Source: Campylobacteraceae bacterium (GTDB taxonomy: Bacteria > Campylobacterota > Campylobacteria > Campylobacterales > Arcobacteraceae). Taken from it: 64,000 nt of DNA. Positions 53,203-61,005 of the stretch are shown here, one piece after another. Each line of letters begins with the position of its first letter. The stretch's first letter is position 1. Where the stretch lies: the NCBI GenBank assembly GCA_013215945.1, contig JABSOM010000003.1, forward strand, positions 213,987 to 277,986. The letters run 5' to 3'. The notes below the pieces were generated by a model, which saw nothing but the letters and a program-made list of their open reading frames with translations, did not search any database and was not told the origin of the DNA. A program made the translations under genes and the position numbers.

Positions 53203-53839
53203 TATTGAAAAAGACCATTATTTATTTATGACTAGTATTGTTAAGTCATTGGCGGATACACCATATGTGTTAAAAGGGGGAACTGCATTAATGTTTGGAT
53301 ATGACTTAGATAGATTCTCAGAGGATTTAGATTTTGATTCTATAAAGAAGTTAAATTTAGAAACAAAGATTCGTGAGAGTTTGCCCCATGGCTTTGAAAT
53401 AATAGCTATTACAAAACCAAAAGATACGGATACGGTGCAAAGGTATAAAGTTCATTATAAAACTTTAAATGGAAATAGAAGACTTAAAATAGAAACATCA
53501 TATAGAACAAAAGAGATTGATATAAATGATTACACTTTAATAAAAGAGATGCAAATATATAATATTGATTTTCTTTTGGACAATAAACTTTTAGCATCAC
53601 ATGATGGACTTAGTCCAAGAACTACAGCACGAGATTTATATGATATTGATTTTATTGTTAAAAATTTTTCAGATGTAATCAATGATAGTTTTATAAGAAG
53701 GTTAAATGAATTTACCCTAGATAATAGTGCTTTATTAGAAAGGTTTGAAGATGCTTATAATGAAGATCTATTAGTCAATAGTAAAGTTGAATTGGATGAT
53801 TTAATTATTAGATTATCTAAGAATATAAAACAACTATAA
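53189..53839 (+). CDS. AbiEii/AbiGii-family nucleotidyltransferase (toxin-like)
   Basis: 216 residues. The signature of this family is clear: VLKGGTALMFGYDLDRFSED followed by LDFDS (GGTAL...RxSEDLDFD), then RLKIETSYRT and LDNKLLASHDGLSPR with R-x-x-DLYD, which is TARDLYDIDFI. Members are GTP-dependent nucleotidyltransferases that modify tRNA or other targets as toxins in abortive infection. Present as the second gene with a putative antitoxin, and bracketed by direct repeats. The phage-defence role is inference. Confidence 0.85.
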   Translation: MELTNIEKDHYLFMTSIVKSLADTPYVLKGGTALMFGYDLDRFSEDLDFDSIKKLNLETKIRESLPHGFEIIAITKPKDTDTVQRYKVHYKTLNGNRRLKIETSYRTKEIDINDYTLIKEMQIYNIDFLLDNKLLASHDGLSPRTTARDLYDIDFIVKNFSDVINDSFIRRLNEFTLDNSALLERFEDAYNEDLLVNSKVELDDLIIRLSKNIKQL

Positions 53840-53952
53840 TCCCCAGCACTCTAAAAACTATTAAAATAGATTATTTATTCTTGAAAATAATGCTTGTAGT
53901 TTAAATGATTTCTCAATTTTTATAAAATAATTCTATCTGCATATAAATAAAT

Positions 53953-54276
53953 GGGATAGGCACCATTAATTTTAAAAGTGTACTTTCTTAATAAGTTAAT
54001 ATGAAATATAATAGAAGGGTACTTAAGGATTGTTATTGATTCTTTTAACTAAAGAAGCATTTTATTTAACTCTTTTTTTCACTTTTATCATTAGTTTTAG
54101 CATCAGTATCATCACTATCGTCATCCATATTCATAAAATAATCCATAGCTTTTTGTTCTTGATACTTCTTAAAACGATAAATAAAATAAATTGTAAGTGC
54201 AATATCTGCTAATATAAATAAAACAAATTCTATTTCCATTTTGTAACCTTGTATCAATAATATGTAGATGATTTTT
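53953..54276. repeat. ~320-bp direct repeat, right copy (next to tRNA-Leu)
   Basis: Same unit as 52133-52447, starting GGGATAGG and ending GTAGATGATTTT, 15 bases short of the 3' end of tRNA-Leu (54292). The tRNA-proximal copy is probably the original. Confidence 0.88.
54066..54239 (-). CDS. 57-residue membrane protein, right paralogue
   Basis: Starts ATG 54239 (AAGG at the right distance; a longer frame to 54257 lacks this). Same as the left paralogue through MDYFMNMDDD, then DSDDTDAKTNDKSEKKS. One membrane span with a charged tail. Transcription is downstream of, and in the same direction as, tRNA-Leu. Confidence 0.6.
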   Translation of the reverse strand: MEIEFVLFILADIALTIYFIYRFKKYQEQKAMDYFMNMDDDSDDTDAKTNDKSEKKS

Positions 54277-54291
54277 TGTGAATTTTATAAG

Positions 54292-54378
54292 TGGTACCCG
54301 TACTCGGACTTGAACCGAGAAGACCGTGAAGTCACCGGATTTTGAATCCGGCGTGTTTACCAATTTCACCATACGGGC
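54292..54378 (-). tRNA. tRNA-Leu (anticodon CAA)
   Basis: On the minus strand: GCCCGTATGGTG, D loop AAATTGGTAAAC, anticodon stem-loop CCGGA-TTCAAAA-TCCGG (CAA at the anticodon), a long variable arm, TTCGGTTCAA-type T arm (CTCGGTTCAAGTCCGAG) and acceptor end TACGGGT-A-CCA. The long variable arm supports a class II leucine tRNA. CCA is encoded. The 1:72 pair would be G:U. Confidence 0.95.
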
Positions 54379-54543
54379 ATGTGGATGAGATTATAAGAAA
54401 TTTATACTTAAGTACTCTTTATATTTCAAAAGAATTTCATAAAAGATGATTTTTTACAATTAATTTAAAAATTAAAAACTTTCTAATTGAATATATACTA
54501 AAATACGAAAAGAAAGTCTTAATAAAGACTAAGAAGGTTAAAC

Positions 54544-55194
54544 ATGCATGACAAAAAACTATTAGAAGAAATAAAAACTATATACGCTTTAAATAAAAAT
54601 ATTAAAAGTATGGTCGATGATTTAGAACATAATGTAAATATTGCATATTGGGCAAATAAACTGTGCAGTGATGATTTTAATAATAATTTAGAAATCGCAG
54701 AAGCGTTATTTGATGAAGCAGTAGAAAATGCCAATGAGTTTAGAGACTATAAAGAGCTTGCTTTTTATGTGGGTAGAAGTTCTGGTATTAATGACAAAGA
54801 CTGGGCAAAAGAATTACTTGATATTACGATTACCAAAATTACCAATGTTAGAGATTTAAGAAATTTAGCAGATGCTCTTGCTAATAAAGATTCTGGGTAC
54901 ACTGATGAAAATATAGCAGCTACTTTATACAAAGAATGTATACAAAAAGCTTCTAATGCTTATGGGTTTTATTGTATTGCCGATTCTTTATGTGATCCTT
55001 CTTTATTAAATGATAAGGACTGGGCAAAAGAACTGTATTTAAAGGCCATTGAGGTAGCACAAACGGCTGAAGAACTAACATGCATAGCAGATGCTATTGC
55101 TGATGAAGATGGTTATAATGATGAAACATGGGCAAATGAATTGCATGCAGTTGCTTATGAACATGAGAACCAAGAAAGTGAAAAGAAAAGCTAA
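54544..55194 (+). CDS. Hypothetical repeat protein, 216 residues
   Basis: Acidic soluble protein with about five imperfect 33-37-residue helical repeats, seen as DKDWAKELL...A (DKDWAKELLDITI, DKDWAKELYLKAI, DETWANELHAVAY) and LADALANKD/IADSLCDP/IADAIADED. This alpha-solenoid type is related to TPR/Sel1-like repeats and mediates protein binding. AAGG precedes the ATG. Lone gene after tRNA-Leu, with a terminator at its stop. No partner is visible. Confidence 0.75.
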   Translation: MHDKKLLEEIKTIYALNKNIKSMVDDLEHNVNIAYWANKLCSDDFNNNLEIAEALFDEAVENANEFRDYKELAFYVGRSSGINDKDWAKELLDITITKITNVRDLRNLADALANKDSGYTDENIAATLYKECIQKASNAYGFYCIADSLCDPSLLNDKDWAKELYLKAIEVAQTAEELTCIADAIADEDGYNDETWANELHAVAYEHENQESEKKS

Positions 55195-55209
55195 ACAATA
55201 GCTTTTCTT
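55183..55209 (+). terminator. Intrinsic terminator
   Basis: Stem AAGAAAAGCTA/TAGCTTTTCTT around AACAA, overlapping the stop of the repeat-protein gene. The T tract after it is weak (AAATAATTTT), so efficiency may be moderate. Confidence 0.6.
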
Positions 55210-55310
55210 AAATAATTTTATAAATCTTCATTATAAAGATATAAAGTTAGGCTTATTAAGTAAACTGTAAACTAAGATTTTGTACATTACGGTTTAAGAA
55301 TAGGAAAATT

Positions 55311-55589
55311 ATGAATATAATAATACAAGAAATATACAAAGCGAATAAAGAAAAAGAAAAAGATCTTCAAATACTTCTCACGAAACTTCTTTTTTCTTCG
55401 GTACAAGAAGAAGGATGTGTTTGTTTTGAAGTATATCAAAGTGATGAAGATACAGCTGAGTTTTTGGTTTATACTGAATTTAAAGATAAAGAAGCGCTAA
55501 GCGCACATGAAGAAAGTTTTCATATCAATATGTTTAATACTAAATCACAAGAATTAGTAGCAAAAAAAGAAGTTTTACCAACACTTTAA
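55311..55589 (+). CDS. ABM-domain (YgiN-like) quinol monooxygenase-type protein
   Basis: 92 residues with the ferredoxin-like barrel: IIIQEIYKANKEKEKDLQI, then EEGCVCFEVYQSDED, FLVYTEFKDKEAL and AHEESFHINMF (the ESxH-xxF motif of the family). These small dimeric proteins act as quinol monooxygenases or in electrophile protection, but most are uncharacterised. AGGAAAATT precedes the ATG. Unlinked to the similar small protein at 6181-6474. Confidence 0.85.
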   Translation: MNIIIQEIYKANKEKEKDLQILLTKLLFSSVQEEGCVCFEVYQSDEDTAEFLVYTEFKDKEALSAHEESFHINMFNTKSQELVAKKEVLPTL

Positions 55590-55615
55590 AAGATTTCTTT
55601 TAAAAGTTGGTTTTT
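55578..55615 (+). terminator. Intrinsic terminator
   Basis: CCAAC...TTTAAAAGA/TCTTTTAAA...GTTGG with a small bulge, followed by TTTTT. It serves the ABM gene and reaches the end of the convergent SprT-like gene. Confidence 0.6.
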
Positions 55616-56091
55616 CCAAAAACAATATCATTGTTTTTTACAAATCTCTCACATCTCAAACCCTGAAGTTTTTTACACACCTTTTGCCATTCTTTTGAAT
55701 GTCCTGCTTTCTTTTTTGAAAAAAGTTTTAATTTAAAAATCATAGCATGAGCATATTCATGAGGTAAAACATCATCAATCATATAATCTAAACTTTCTTG
55801 AAATCTTTTTTTATTTAAATAAATTTTTATTTCTCCCTTGGAATAGGATGTCAATCCAAAAAGATTAGAAGGCAATTCATTGGAGATAATAATAGGAAAA
55901 GCAACGTGTATTTTATAATGTTTGTAAACAAGGTTTTTTAATGCTTGTTCTTTGTTTTTGATTTGATTAATAATACTTGTTTTTAGTTCTTGATTGGAGA
56001 ATTGATAATTGTTATACCATGAATAGATTAAAAAACAAATACTAACAAAAATGATAATTTGAAAGTATCTTTTTAATCTATGAATAAACAT
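55600..56091 (-). CDS. Membrane-anchored SprT-like zinc metalloprotease
   Basis: 163 residues: a N-terminal TM (YFQIIIFVSICFLIYSWY) and a C-terminal SprT-like domain with the zinc motif DVLPHEYAHAM (HExxH) and GHSKEWQKVCKKLQG (third ligand His in GHS), then CERF. SprT/SPRTN-like proteases are usually soluble; here the domain is probably in the periplasm or on the membrane. It is directly adjacent (1 base) to a membrane J-domain gene upstream, so the two likely work together. Substrates unknown. Confidence 0.85.
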   Translation of the reverse strand: MFIHRLKRYFQIIIFVSICFLIYSWYNNYQFSNQELKTSIINQIKNKEQALKNLVYKHYKIHVAFPIIISNELPSNLFGLTSYSKGEIKIYLNKKRFQESLDYMIDDVLPHEYAHAMIFKLKLFSKKKAGHSKEWQKVCKKLQGLRCERFVKNNDIVFGKTNF

Positions 56092-56529
56092 TTAAGCGAA
56101 AGTTTTCATTAATACATCTTTATGATGATTGAGTTCTTTCATTAAAGTATCGTCATGAGAATTTACATCTGGATGATATTTTTTTGCTAATTCTTTGTAT
56201 TTCTTTTTTATTTCATCTTTACTGGGATCGTTTGCAAAACCAAAAAAATCTTTTGCTTTTTTTATTTCATCATGCATAGGGGCTTGTGTAAAATTAGTAT
56301 TAAAGTTATTGAAGTTTGCTCCATTGGCATTAAAATCGCCTTGTTTAAACTGAAATTTATAACCTTGAGACATTTTTTTTAATTTTTTAAATACAAAAAA
56401 ATAAAATAATGTTGAAATGAGTAGTATTACGCCAATAAAAGCCATAAAATTTGTAAATATTAAATACAATAAAAATAAAGTAATACCTGTTTTAAGTAGT
56501 CTATTTAATGTATATTGGAAGTTGTTCAA
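56092..56529 (-). CDS. Membrane-anchored J-domain protein
   Basis: 145 residues: two hydrophobic segments near the N terminus (FLLYLIFTNFMAFIGVILLI) and a C-terminal J domain DFFGFANDPSKDEIKKKYKE then AKKYHPDVNSHDD with the HPD motif. DnaJ type III co-chaperones present DnaK at a specific place. A Gly/Asn-rich linker (GANFNNFNTN) separates the two. In one unit with the SprT-like protease. Confidence 0.86.
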   Translation of the reverse strand: MNNFQYTLNRLLKTGITLFLLYLIFTNFMAFIGVILLISTLFYFFVFKKLKKMSQGYKFQFKQGDFNANGANFNNFNTNFTQAPMHDEIKKAKDFFGFANDPSKDEIKKKYKELAKKYHPDVNSHDDTLMKELNHHKDVLMKTFA

Positions 56530-56747
56530 TGATGACCTTTGTATCTTTTACTTATTATAATGAATTAATACAAAAAATGACTTAAAGTAAGACTTAAGTG
56601 CATAAAGTCTTTACACTTCTTTTCTGCTACAAAAAAAGAAAAACTTAATTAAAATCCTCTTATAAAAGAATAAACTAATAGTAAAATTACTACAATAAAG
56701 CAGAACATCAAGATGTTTAATTACACACAGGCATATTAGGAACAAGA

Positions 56748-57011
56748 ATGGATTATGTTGCGTTTGAAAAAGCTATAGACTTTTTAGGAATATTAACACG
56801 AACATCAAAAAAAGATTTGAAAAAAAAATATTTAAAATTGTCAAAAAAATATCATCCAGACAGTGAAACAGGTTCTACACTTAAGTTTCAAGAACTACAA
56901 GAAGCCTATGATTTAGTATATGCTTATATGGATAGTTTTGAATTTTTGTGTACGGAAGAAGAATTTATGGAGCAAAATCCATTTTTCTCAAATTATAAAA
57001 ATTGGAAATAG
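56748..57011 (+). CDS. Small J-domain protein
   Basis: 87 residues, essentially a J domain (AIDFLGILTRTSKKDLKKKY, LSKKYHPDSETG with HPD, FQELQEAYDLVYAYM). No Gly/Phe, zinc or client domain, so it is a type III co-chaperone of DnaK. Divergent from the membrane J-domain gene 218 bases away, and it overlaps the longer frame of the next gene; a functional link with ADP-ribosylglycohydrolase is possible. Confidence 0.85.
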   Translation: MDYVAFEKAIDFLGILTRTSKKDLKKKYLKLSKKYHPDSETGSTLKFQELQEAYDLVYAYMDSFEFLCTEEEFMEQNPFFSNYKNWK

Positions 57012-57019
57012 GAGTTATT

Positions 57020-57877
57020 ATGTATGAAAACAAAGTAAGAGATTTGGTTTTAGCAAGTATTGTTGCAGATGCTTATTGTTTAGGAAGCCATTGGGTATAT
57101 GATGAAAATGACTTAAAAAATTTAAAAGTAAATTGGGAAGAATTAAACAATCCACATGCTATGTGGCACAAAGGTAAAGTTGCGGGTGATTTTACACATT
57201 ATGGAGACCAAACACACTTTTTTTACAACTACGCAAAAGACAAAGAAGTTTTTGATGTAGCAGATTATTTAAAAGAGTGGAGTTTTAAAATGACTTCTTA
57301 TGATGGTTATGTTGATGGGGCTACAAGAGAAACGCTTGCAAATTTAGAAAATCAAGAAGAATCACCTTTTGGGTCTACGTCAAATGATTTATCAATTGTA
57401 TCAAGAATTGTGCCTTTACTGCTTTTATCTTCTTCTAAAGAAGAATTTTTATCTAATGTTGAGGCTTTTGTAAGTGCTACTCATAATTCTACTTTGTGTA
57501 AAGACGCAAGTAAATATTTTGCACTTGTTTTATTAGATGTTTTAGAAGGCAGTGATATTTTAGAATCTTTTACAAAACACAAAGAGAGTTTCTCTAGTAA
57601 TTTCCAAGGTTATGTTGAAGAGGGTATAGCTTCTAAACATGGAGCTACTTTTGATGTTATTAGAGAATTTGGACCTGCTTGTGGTACGGATGAAGGTTTT
57701 CCAGGTCTTATTCATATCCTTGCAAAATATGACAATTTTGAAGATGCAATGATTTTTAATGCAAAAGCAGGAGGAGATAATTCTGCTAGAGCTATGATTA
57801 TAGCTGCTTTATTTGCAGCAAAAGATGGAATAAAAAATATTCCAAAAGCCTGGTTACAAACAAAGCTTTTAGTATAA
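57020..57877 (+). CDS. ADP-ribosylglycohydrolase-like protein (J1-crystallin subgroup)
   Basis: 285 residues from ATG 57020 (AGGAGTTATT upstream). Family fold: VLASIVADAYCLGSHWVYD (usual GDAxG replaced by ADAYCLG), YGDQTHFF (usual TDDT) and AGGDNSARAMIIAALFAA (usual GGDTDT). Two of the metal-site acidic residues of true ARH enzymes are missing, as in J1-crystallin-like and other divergent members. Hydrolase activity on ADP-ribose is therefore uncertain. Ends at a bidirectional hairpin. No ADP-ribosyltransferase gene is in the window. Confidence 0.83.
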   Translation: MYENKVRDLVLASIVADAYCLGSHWVYDENDLKNLKVNWEELNNPHAMWHKGKVAGDFTHYGDQTHFFYNYAKDKEVFDVADYLKEWSFKMTSYDGYVDGATRETLANLENQEESPFGSTSNDLSIVSRIVPLLLLSSSKEEFLSNVEAFVSATHNSTLCKDASKYFALVLLDVLEGSDILESFTKHKESFSSNFQGYVEEGIASKHGATFDVIREFGPACGTDEGFPGLIHILAKYDNFEDAMIFNAKAGGDNSARAMIIAALFAAKDGIKNIPKAWLQTKLLV

Positions 57878-57902
57878 AAACAAACTATAAATAGTTTGTT
57901 TT
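57877..57902. terminator. Bidirectional intrinsic terminator
   Basis: AAAACAAACTA/TAGTTTGTTTT stem around TAAA, with T-runs on both strands, between the convergent ADP-ribosylglycohydrolase-like and DsbA-like genes. Confidence 0.85.
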
Positions 57903-58528
57903 TAAAAATATCTGTTTTGGGACAAATTAATAATTTGTTTCAAAATATTGTCTTTATTATTGTAGTCAATATTAATAGGGTAGGCTTCTTTTTTGTATTT
58001 TAATACTAAAGAAGGAAAACCCTGAACACGAAGTGTACTTTTTAGCTTTAAATCCGCTTGAAATAAAGAAAGAACTTCTTGTGAATATAAATCTTTTTTA
58101 AATTTCACAGCTTCTAGACCAATTTCTTTAGCACATGAAACTAAAGTATCTTCATTAGATGGATTCTTTGCTTTTAAATAATAAGCTTCTTGAATAGCAC
58201 TTATCATTTGTTCTTCTTTATTTTGAAGTCTTGCTGCAATTACTGCTTGACATGAAAGATAGGTTGAGCGTCTTGGTTTGTTGACTCTCCAATATTCATG
58301 ATTAAACTTAGTTCCTGTATATAAAGTGATTTGTTGCCAAATACTTTCTAGTTTTTCCTGCATTTCTATAGCCATTGGCTCATCATTGTGAGGTGCTAAT
58401 CCCCCTGCAACATAAACAATATCAATATCACTTGATAATTCATTTTTAACTTCGTCAAAGGTTTTTTTAAACCCATAACACCATGAACACATAGGATCAT
58501 ATACATAATATAAGGTAATTTTCATCAT
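57902..58528 (-). CDS. DsbA-family (FrnE-like) thioredoxin-fold protein
   Basis: 208 residues with thioredoxin fold: strand ITLYYVYDPMCSWCYGF, active site CSWC near residue 12-15 directly after the first strand, an inserted helical domain and the cis-Pro region RVQGFPSLVLKY. No signal peptide, so it acts in the cytoplasm, as FrnE-like proteins do. Likely a dithiol-disulfide oxidoreductase of unknown partner. Convergent to the ADP-ribosylglycohydrolase-like gene. Confidence 0.88.
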   Translation of the reverse strand: MMKITLYYVYDPMCSWCYGFKKTFDEVKNELSSDIDIVYVAGGLAPHNDEPMAIEMQEKLESIWQQITLYTGTKFNHEYWRVNKPRRSTYLSCQAVIAARLQNKEEQMISAIQEAYYLKAKNPSNEDTLVSCAKEIGLEAVKFKKDLYSQEVLSLFQADLKLKSTLRVQGFPSLVLKYKKEAYPINIDYNNKDNILKQIINLSQNRYF

Positions 58529-58604
58529 AAAACATGATATCCAATTTCCAATTAAGTTAATTTGAATATAAAAACTTTATAATAAAATAAAAATAGGAGC
58601 CTGA

Positions 58605-59021
58605 ATGAAAAGATTATTTAGCAAGTTTATTGAAGATAAACTGTATATTGAAATTACTATTGCTTCTGTTTTATTCCTTGTAGCTATGTATACCAATAAA
58701 ATGATAGATTTTATTATTTATATGTTGTATTTTATAATTTTCCTAGAAATTGTACGTGCAGTTATTAATTATATAAGAGAACAAAGGGTAATTTTATCTC
58801 TTTTAGTAGATGCTTTTATAATCTTAAGTTTACGAGAATTTATTGTAAATGTAGTAAAAATTAATGATCTGGAGTTAAGTACTTTTGATGAGGTTTTAAA
58901 AAGCGGTTTGAATTTTAATTTGCTAATTCTTGCAGGTACTATTTTATTTTTACTTTTTGTACGCTTTTTAGCGGTTAAAACTTCTCAACAATATTTGCTT
59001 GGAAAGAAAAAAAATGATTGA
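58605..59021 (+). CDS. PsiE-family membrane protein
   Basis: 138 residues with four hydrophobic segments: ITIASVLFLVAMYTNKMIDF, YMLYFIIFLEIVRAVINYI, LSLLVDAFIILSLREFIVNV and LLILAGTILFLLFVRFLAV. Central REFIV and C-terminal VRF match the phosphate-starvation-inducible PsiE family (function uncertain). AGGAG precedes the ATG. Its stop overlaps the radical SAM start by 8 bases. Confidence 0.78.
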   Translation: MKRLFSKFIEDKLYIEITIASVLFLVAMYTNKMIDFIIYMLYFIIFLEIVRAVINYIREQRVILSLLVDAFIILSLREFIVNVVKINDLELSTFDEVLKSGLNFNLLILAGTILFLLFVRFLAVKTSQQYLLGKKKND

Positions 59022-59898
59022 ATATAATATGCCTTTATACAGACCCCCAGCAGAAGCTAATTCTTTTATTTTACAAGTAACCTTAGGCTGTTCTTATAAC
59101 AAATGCTCTTTTTGTACGATGTACGAAAATAAAGAGTATAAGGTGCGAAAACTGGAAGATATTCTAGATGAAATAGAAGTAATGGCAAGACTTAAACCAG
59201 ATACTAAAAGAGTTTTTTTAGCAGATGGGGATGTACTAAATGTGGATGCTGTACATATTTTAAAAATTTTAGATGCTTTGCTTCTTAATTTTCCTAAACT
59301 ACAGCGTGTATCTGCTTATGCTTCTGCTTTTAATTTAGTAAAAAAAACCAATGAAGAATTACTTTTATTAAAAGAAAAAAAACTTTCACTTGTTTATTAT
59401 GGTATTGAGAGCGGAGATTTTGAATTATTAAAAGCCATTGATAAAAGTATAAAACCTACAAAAATGATTGAAGGTTTAAATAAAGCAAGTGCTGCGGGAC
59501 TTAAAATATCAGCTATGGTGATTTTAGGTTTGGGAGGAAAAAGCAGAAGTAAAGAACATATACATAATACAGCTGCTTTAATCAATGCGTGTAAAATAAC
59601 GTACTTATCTACGCTTGAACTTGGTTTTGAAAAAAACAGAAAAGACTTATTTTATAAACGATTTGAAAAAAAACTGGGGGAATTTACTTTTTTAACCCAA
59701 GAAGAAATGTTAAAAGAACAAGTTTTGTTAATATCCTTAATAAATCCCCCAAAAGCAGTTATTTTTAGATCCAACCATGCTTCCAATACCTTTGCATTAA
59801 AAGGTGTTTTACCCAAAGATAAATTGCGTTTAATGGATGAGTTAAAATTTGTTTTAAAGAATTATGATTTATCAAGTACAAAAATGAGTTTTGAATAA
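59014..59898 (+). CDS. Radical SAM protein
   Basis: 294 residues from ATG 59014 (GGAAAGAAAAAAA upstream). Cluster motif GCSYNKCSFC (CxxxCxxC) at about residues 30-40, preceded by FILQVTLGCSY; EPR-like SLVYYGIESGDFELLKAI and GLKISAMVILGLGGK are the SAM-barrel features. No B12-binding or extra FeS domain is visible. Members of this subgroup (Elp3-like radical SAM proteins with QVTLGCSYNKCSFC) are uncharacterised. Followed by a strong terminator. Confidence 0.9.
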   Translation: MIEYNMPLYRPPAEANSFILQVTLGCSYNKCSFCTMYENKEYKVRKLEDILDEIEVMARLKPDTKRVFLADGDVLNVDAVHILKILDALLLNFPKLQRVSAYASAFNLVKKTNEELLLLKEKKLSLVYYGIESGDFELLKAIDKSIKPTKMIEGLNKASAAGLKISAMVILGLGGKSRSKEHIHNTAALINACKITYLSTLELGFEKNRKDLFYKRFEKKLGEFTFLTQEEMLKEQVLLISLINPPKAVIFRSNHASNTFALKGVLPKDKLRLMDELKFVLKNYDLSSTKMSFE

Positions 59899-59899
59899 G

Positions 59900-59936
59900 A
59901 TTATAAAACATTGAGATACACTCAATGTTTTATAAT
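59900..59936 (+). terminator. Strong intrinsic terminator (16-bp stem)
   Basis: ATTATAAAACATTGAG and its perfect complement around ATACA, between the radical SAM gene and the convergent xth gene; it probably serves both. Confidence 0.85.
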
Positions 59937-59948
59937 AGAGCTTAAGTA

Positions 59949-60740
59949 TTAAAGTTTAATTTCTAATACAATAGGGCAGTGATCACTTCCCATTACGTCA
60001 CTTAAAATATAAGCATCAGAAATATTATCTTTTAAATCATCACTAACATAAAAGTAATCAATTCTCCATCCTACATTATTCGCACGTGCATTTGCTCTGT
60101 AAGACCACCATGAATAATGATCAGGTTCATTGCCTTTAATATGTCTAAAGGTATCAATATATCCACAAGCTATGAATTTATCCATCCACTCTCGCTCCAT
60201 TGGTAAAAATCCAGATATTTTCTCATTGGCTTTTGGACGTGCTAAATCTATTGCAGTGTGAGCTGTATTAACATCTCCACATACAATAATTGATTTACCT
60301 TCTTTTTTAAGATTCTCACAATAGTTTAAAAATCTGTCATAAAATTCCATCTTGTATACAAGTCTTTCATCTTTGCTTTGACCATTTGGAAAATAGACAT
60401 TAAAAAATGCAATATCTTTATCTCCAAGTGTAAAATGTACTTCATTAATACGGCCTTCATCCAATACATCAACATCTGGACAATTTCCTTGAAAACTTAA
60501 TTCAATATCTGTAAAAAGTGCTGTTCCACTTCTTCCTTTAATAGCCGATTGGCTACCTACTAAATTCTTATACTCTTTTTCAAAAATAGAAGAAGGAATT
60601 TGCTCAATTTGAGATTTAGTTTCTTGAACACCTAATAAATGAATATCGTCTTCATCAACCCATTTTAAGGCTTCTTTTTTATCAACTGCTCTAATACCAT
60701 TTACATTCCATGATATAAATTTATATGTTTTATTTGCCAT
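59949..60740 (-). CDS. xth: Exodeoxyribonuclease III / AP endonuclease
   Basis: 263 residues from ATG 60740 (GAGAAAAAAA upstream). Endonuclease/exonuclease/phosphatase fold: KFISWNVNGIRA, GVQETKSQIEQIP (metal Glu), FNVYFPNGQ, VCGDVNTAHTAIDLARPK (catalytic Asp/Asn), RIDYFYVSDDL and GSDHCPIVLEI (catalytic Asp-His). This is the XthA/ExoA group of base-excision repair. It overlaps the upstream small secreted protein by 11 bases. Confidence 0.93.
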   Translation of the reverse strand: MANKTYKFISWNVNGIRAVDKKEALKWVDEDDIHLLGVQETKSQIEQIPSSIFEKEYKNLVGSQSAIKGRSGTALFTDIELSFQGNCPDVDVLDEGRINEVHFTLGDKDIAFFNVYFPNGQSKDERLVYKMEFYDRFLNYCENLKKEGKSIIVCGDVNTAHTAIDLARPKANEKISGFLPMEREWMDKFIACGYIDTFRHIKGNEPDHYSWWSYRANARANNVGWRIDYFYVSDDLKDNISDAYILSDVMGSDHCPIVLEIKL

Positions 60741-60948
60741 TTTTTTTCTCTTTATCATTTTTTATTTTGTCTATTTTTATTTCGTCAATTTCTATTAGTT
60801 TTTTCTTTTGCCCAAAAGGAGAATTTACTGTATTAGAAAAAGGACTCTTTTTAGAGAAAGAGTCATAGTTTCCACCATGCATATCAATATTATTATGCGT
60901 TGAAGCTATTATATACGTACTTAATAAGATACTTAGTAAGATTTTCAA
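60730..60948 (-). CDS. Small secreted protein, 72 residues
   Basis: N-terminal signal peptide (KILLSILLSTYIIASTHN) followed by a polar ~55-residue mature chain (HGGNYDSFSKKSPFSN, then a basic tail KIDKIKNDKEKKNGK). Not recognised. It overlaps xth by 11 bases and may be in one mRNA. Predicted periplasmic. AAGGAG is present before the ATG. Confidence 0.55.
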   Translation of the reverse strand: MKILLSILLSTYIIASTHNNIDMHGGNYDSFSKKSPFSNTVNSPFGQKKKLIEIDEIKIDKIKNDKEKKNGK

Positions 60949-60977
60949 AATAACTCCTTTCTTTGGATTTTAACATA

Positions 60978-61005
60978 AAAATATTTACAATACTGTAAAT
61001 ATTTT
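60978..61005 (-). terminator. Intrinsic terminator
   Basis: AAAATATTTAC/GTAAATATTTT (11 bp) just after the small membrane protein gene; the last base pairs overlap its stop codon. Confidence 0.6.

Noticed and set aside
52624..53839. Prophage or integrative element with integrase
   Set aside because: Only two genes lie between the direct repeats; no integrase, recombinase or phage structural gene is present.
54169..54372. 67-residue minus-strand reading frame starting MVKLVNTPDSKSG
   Set aside because: It reads straight through tRNA-Leu(CAA); its N terminus is a translation of the tRNA.
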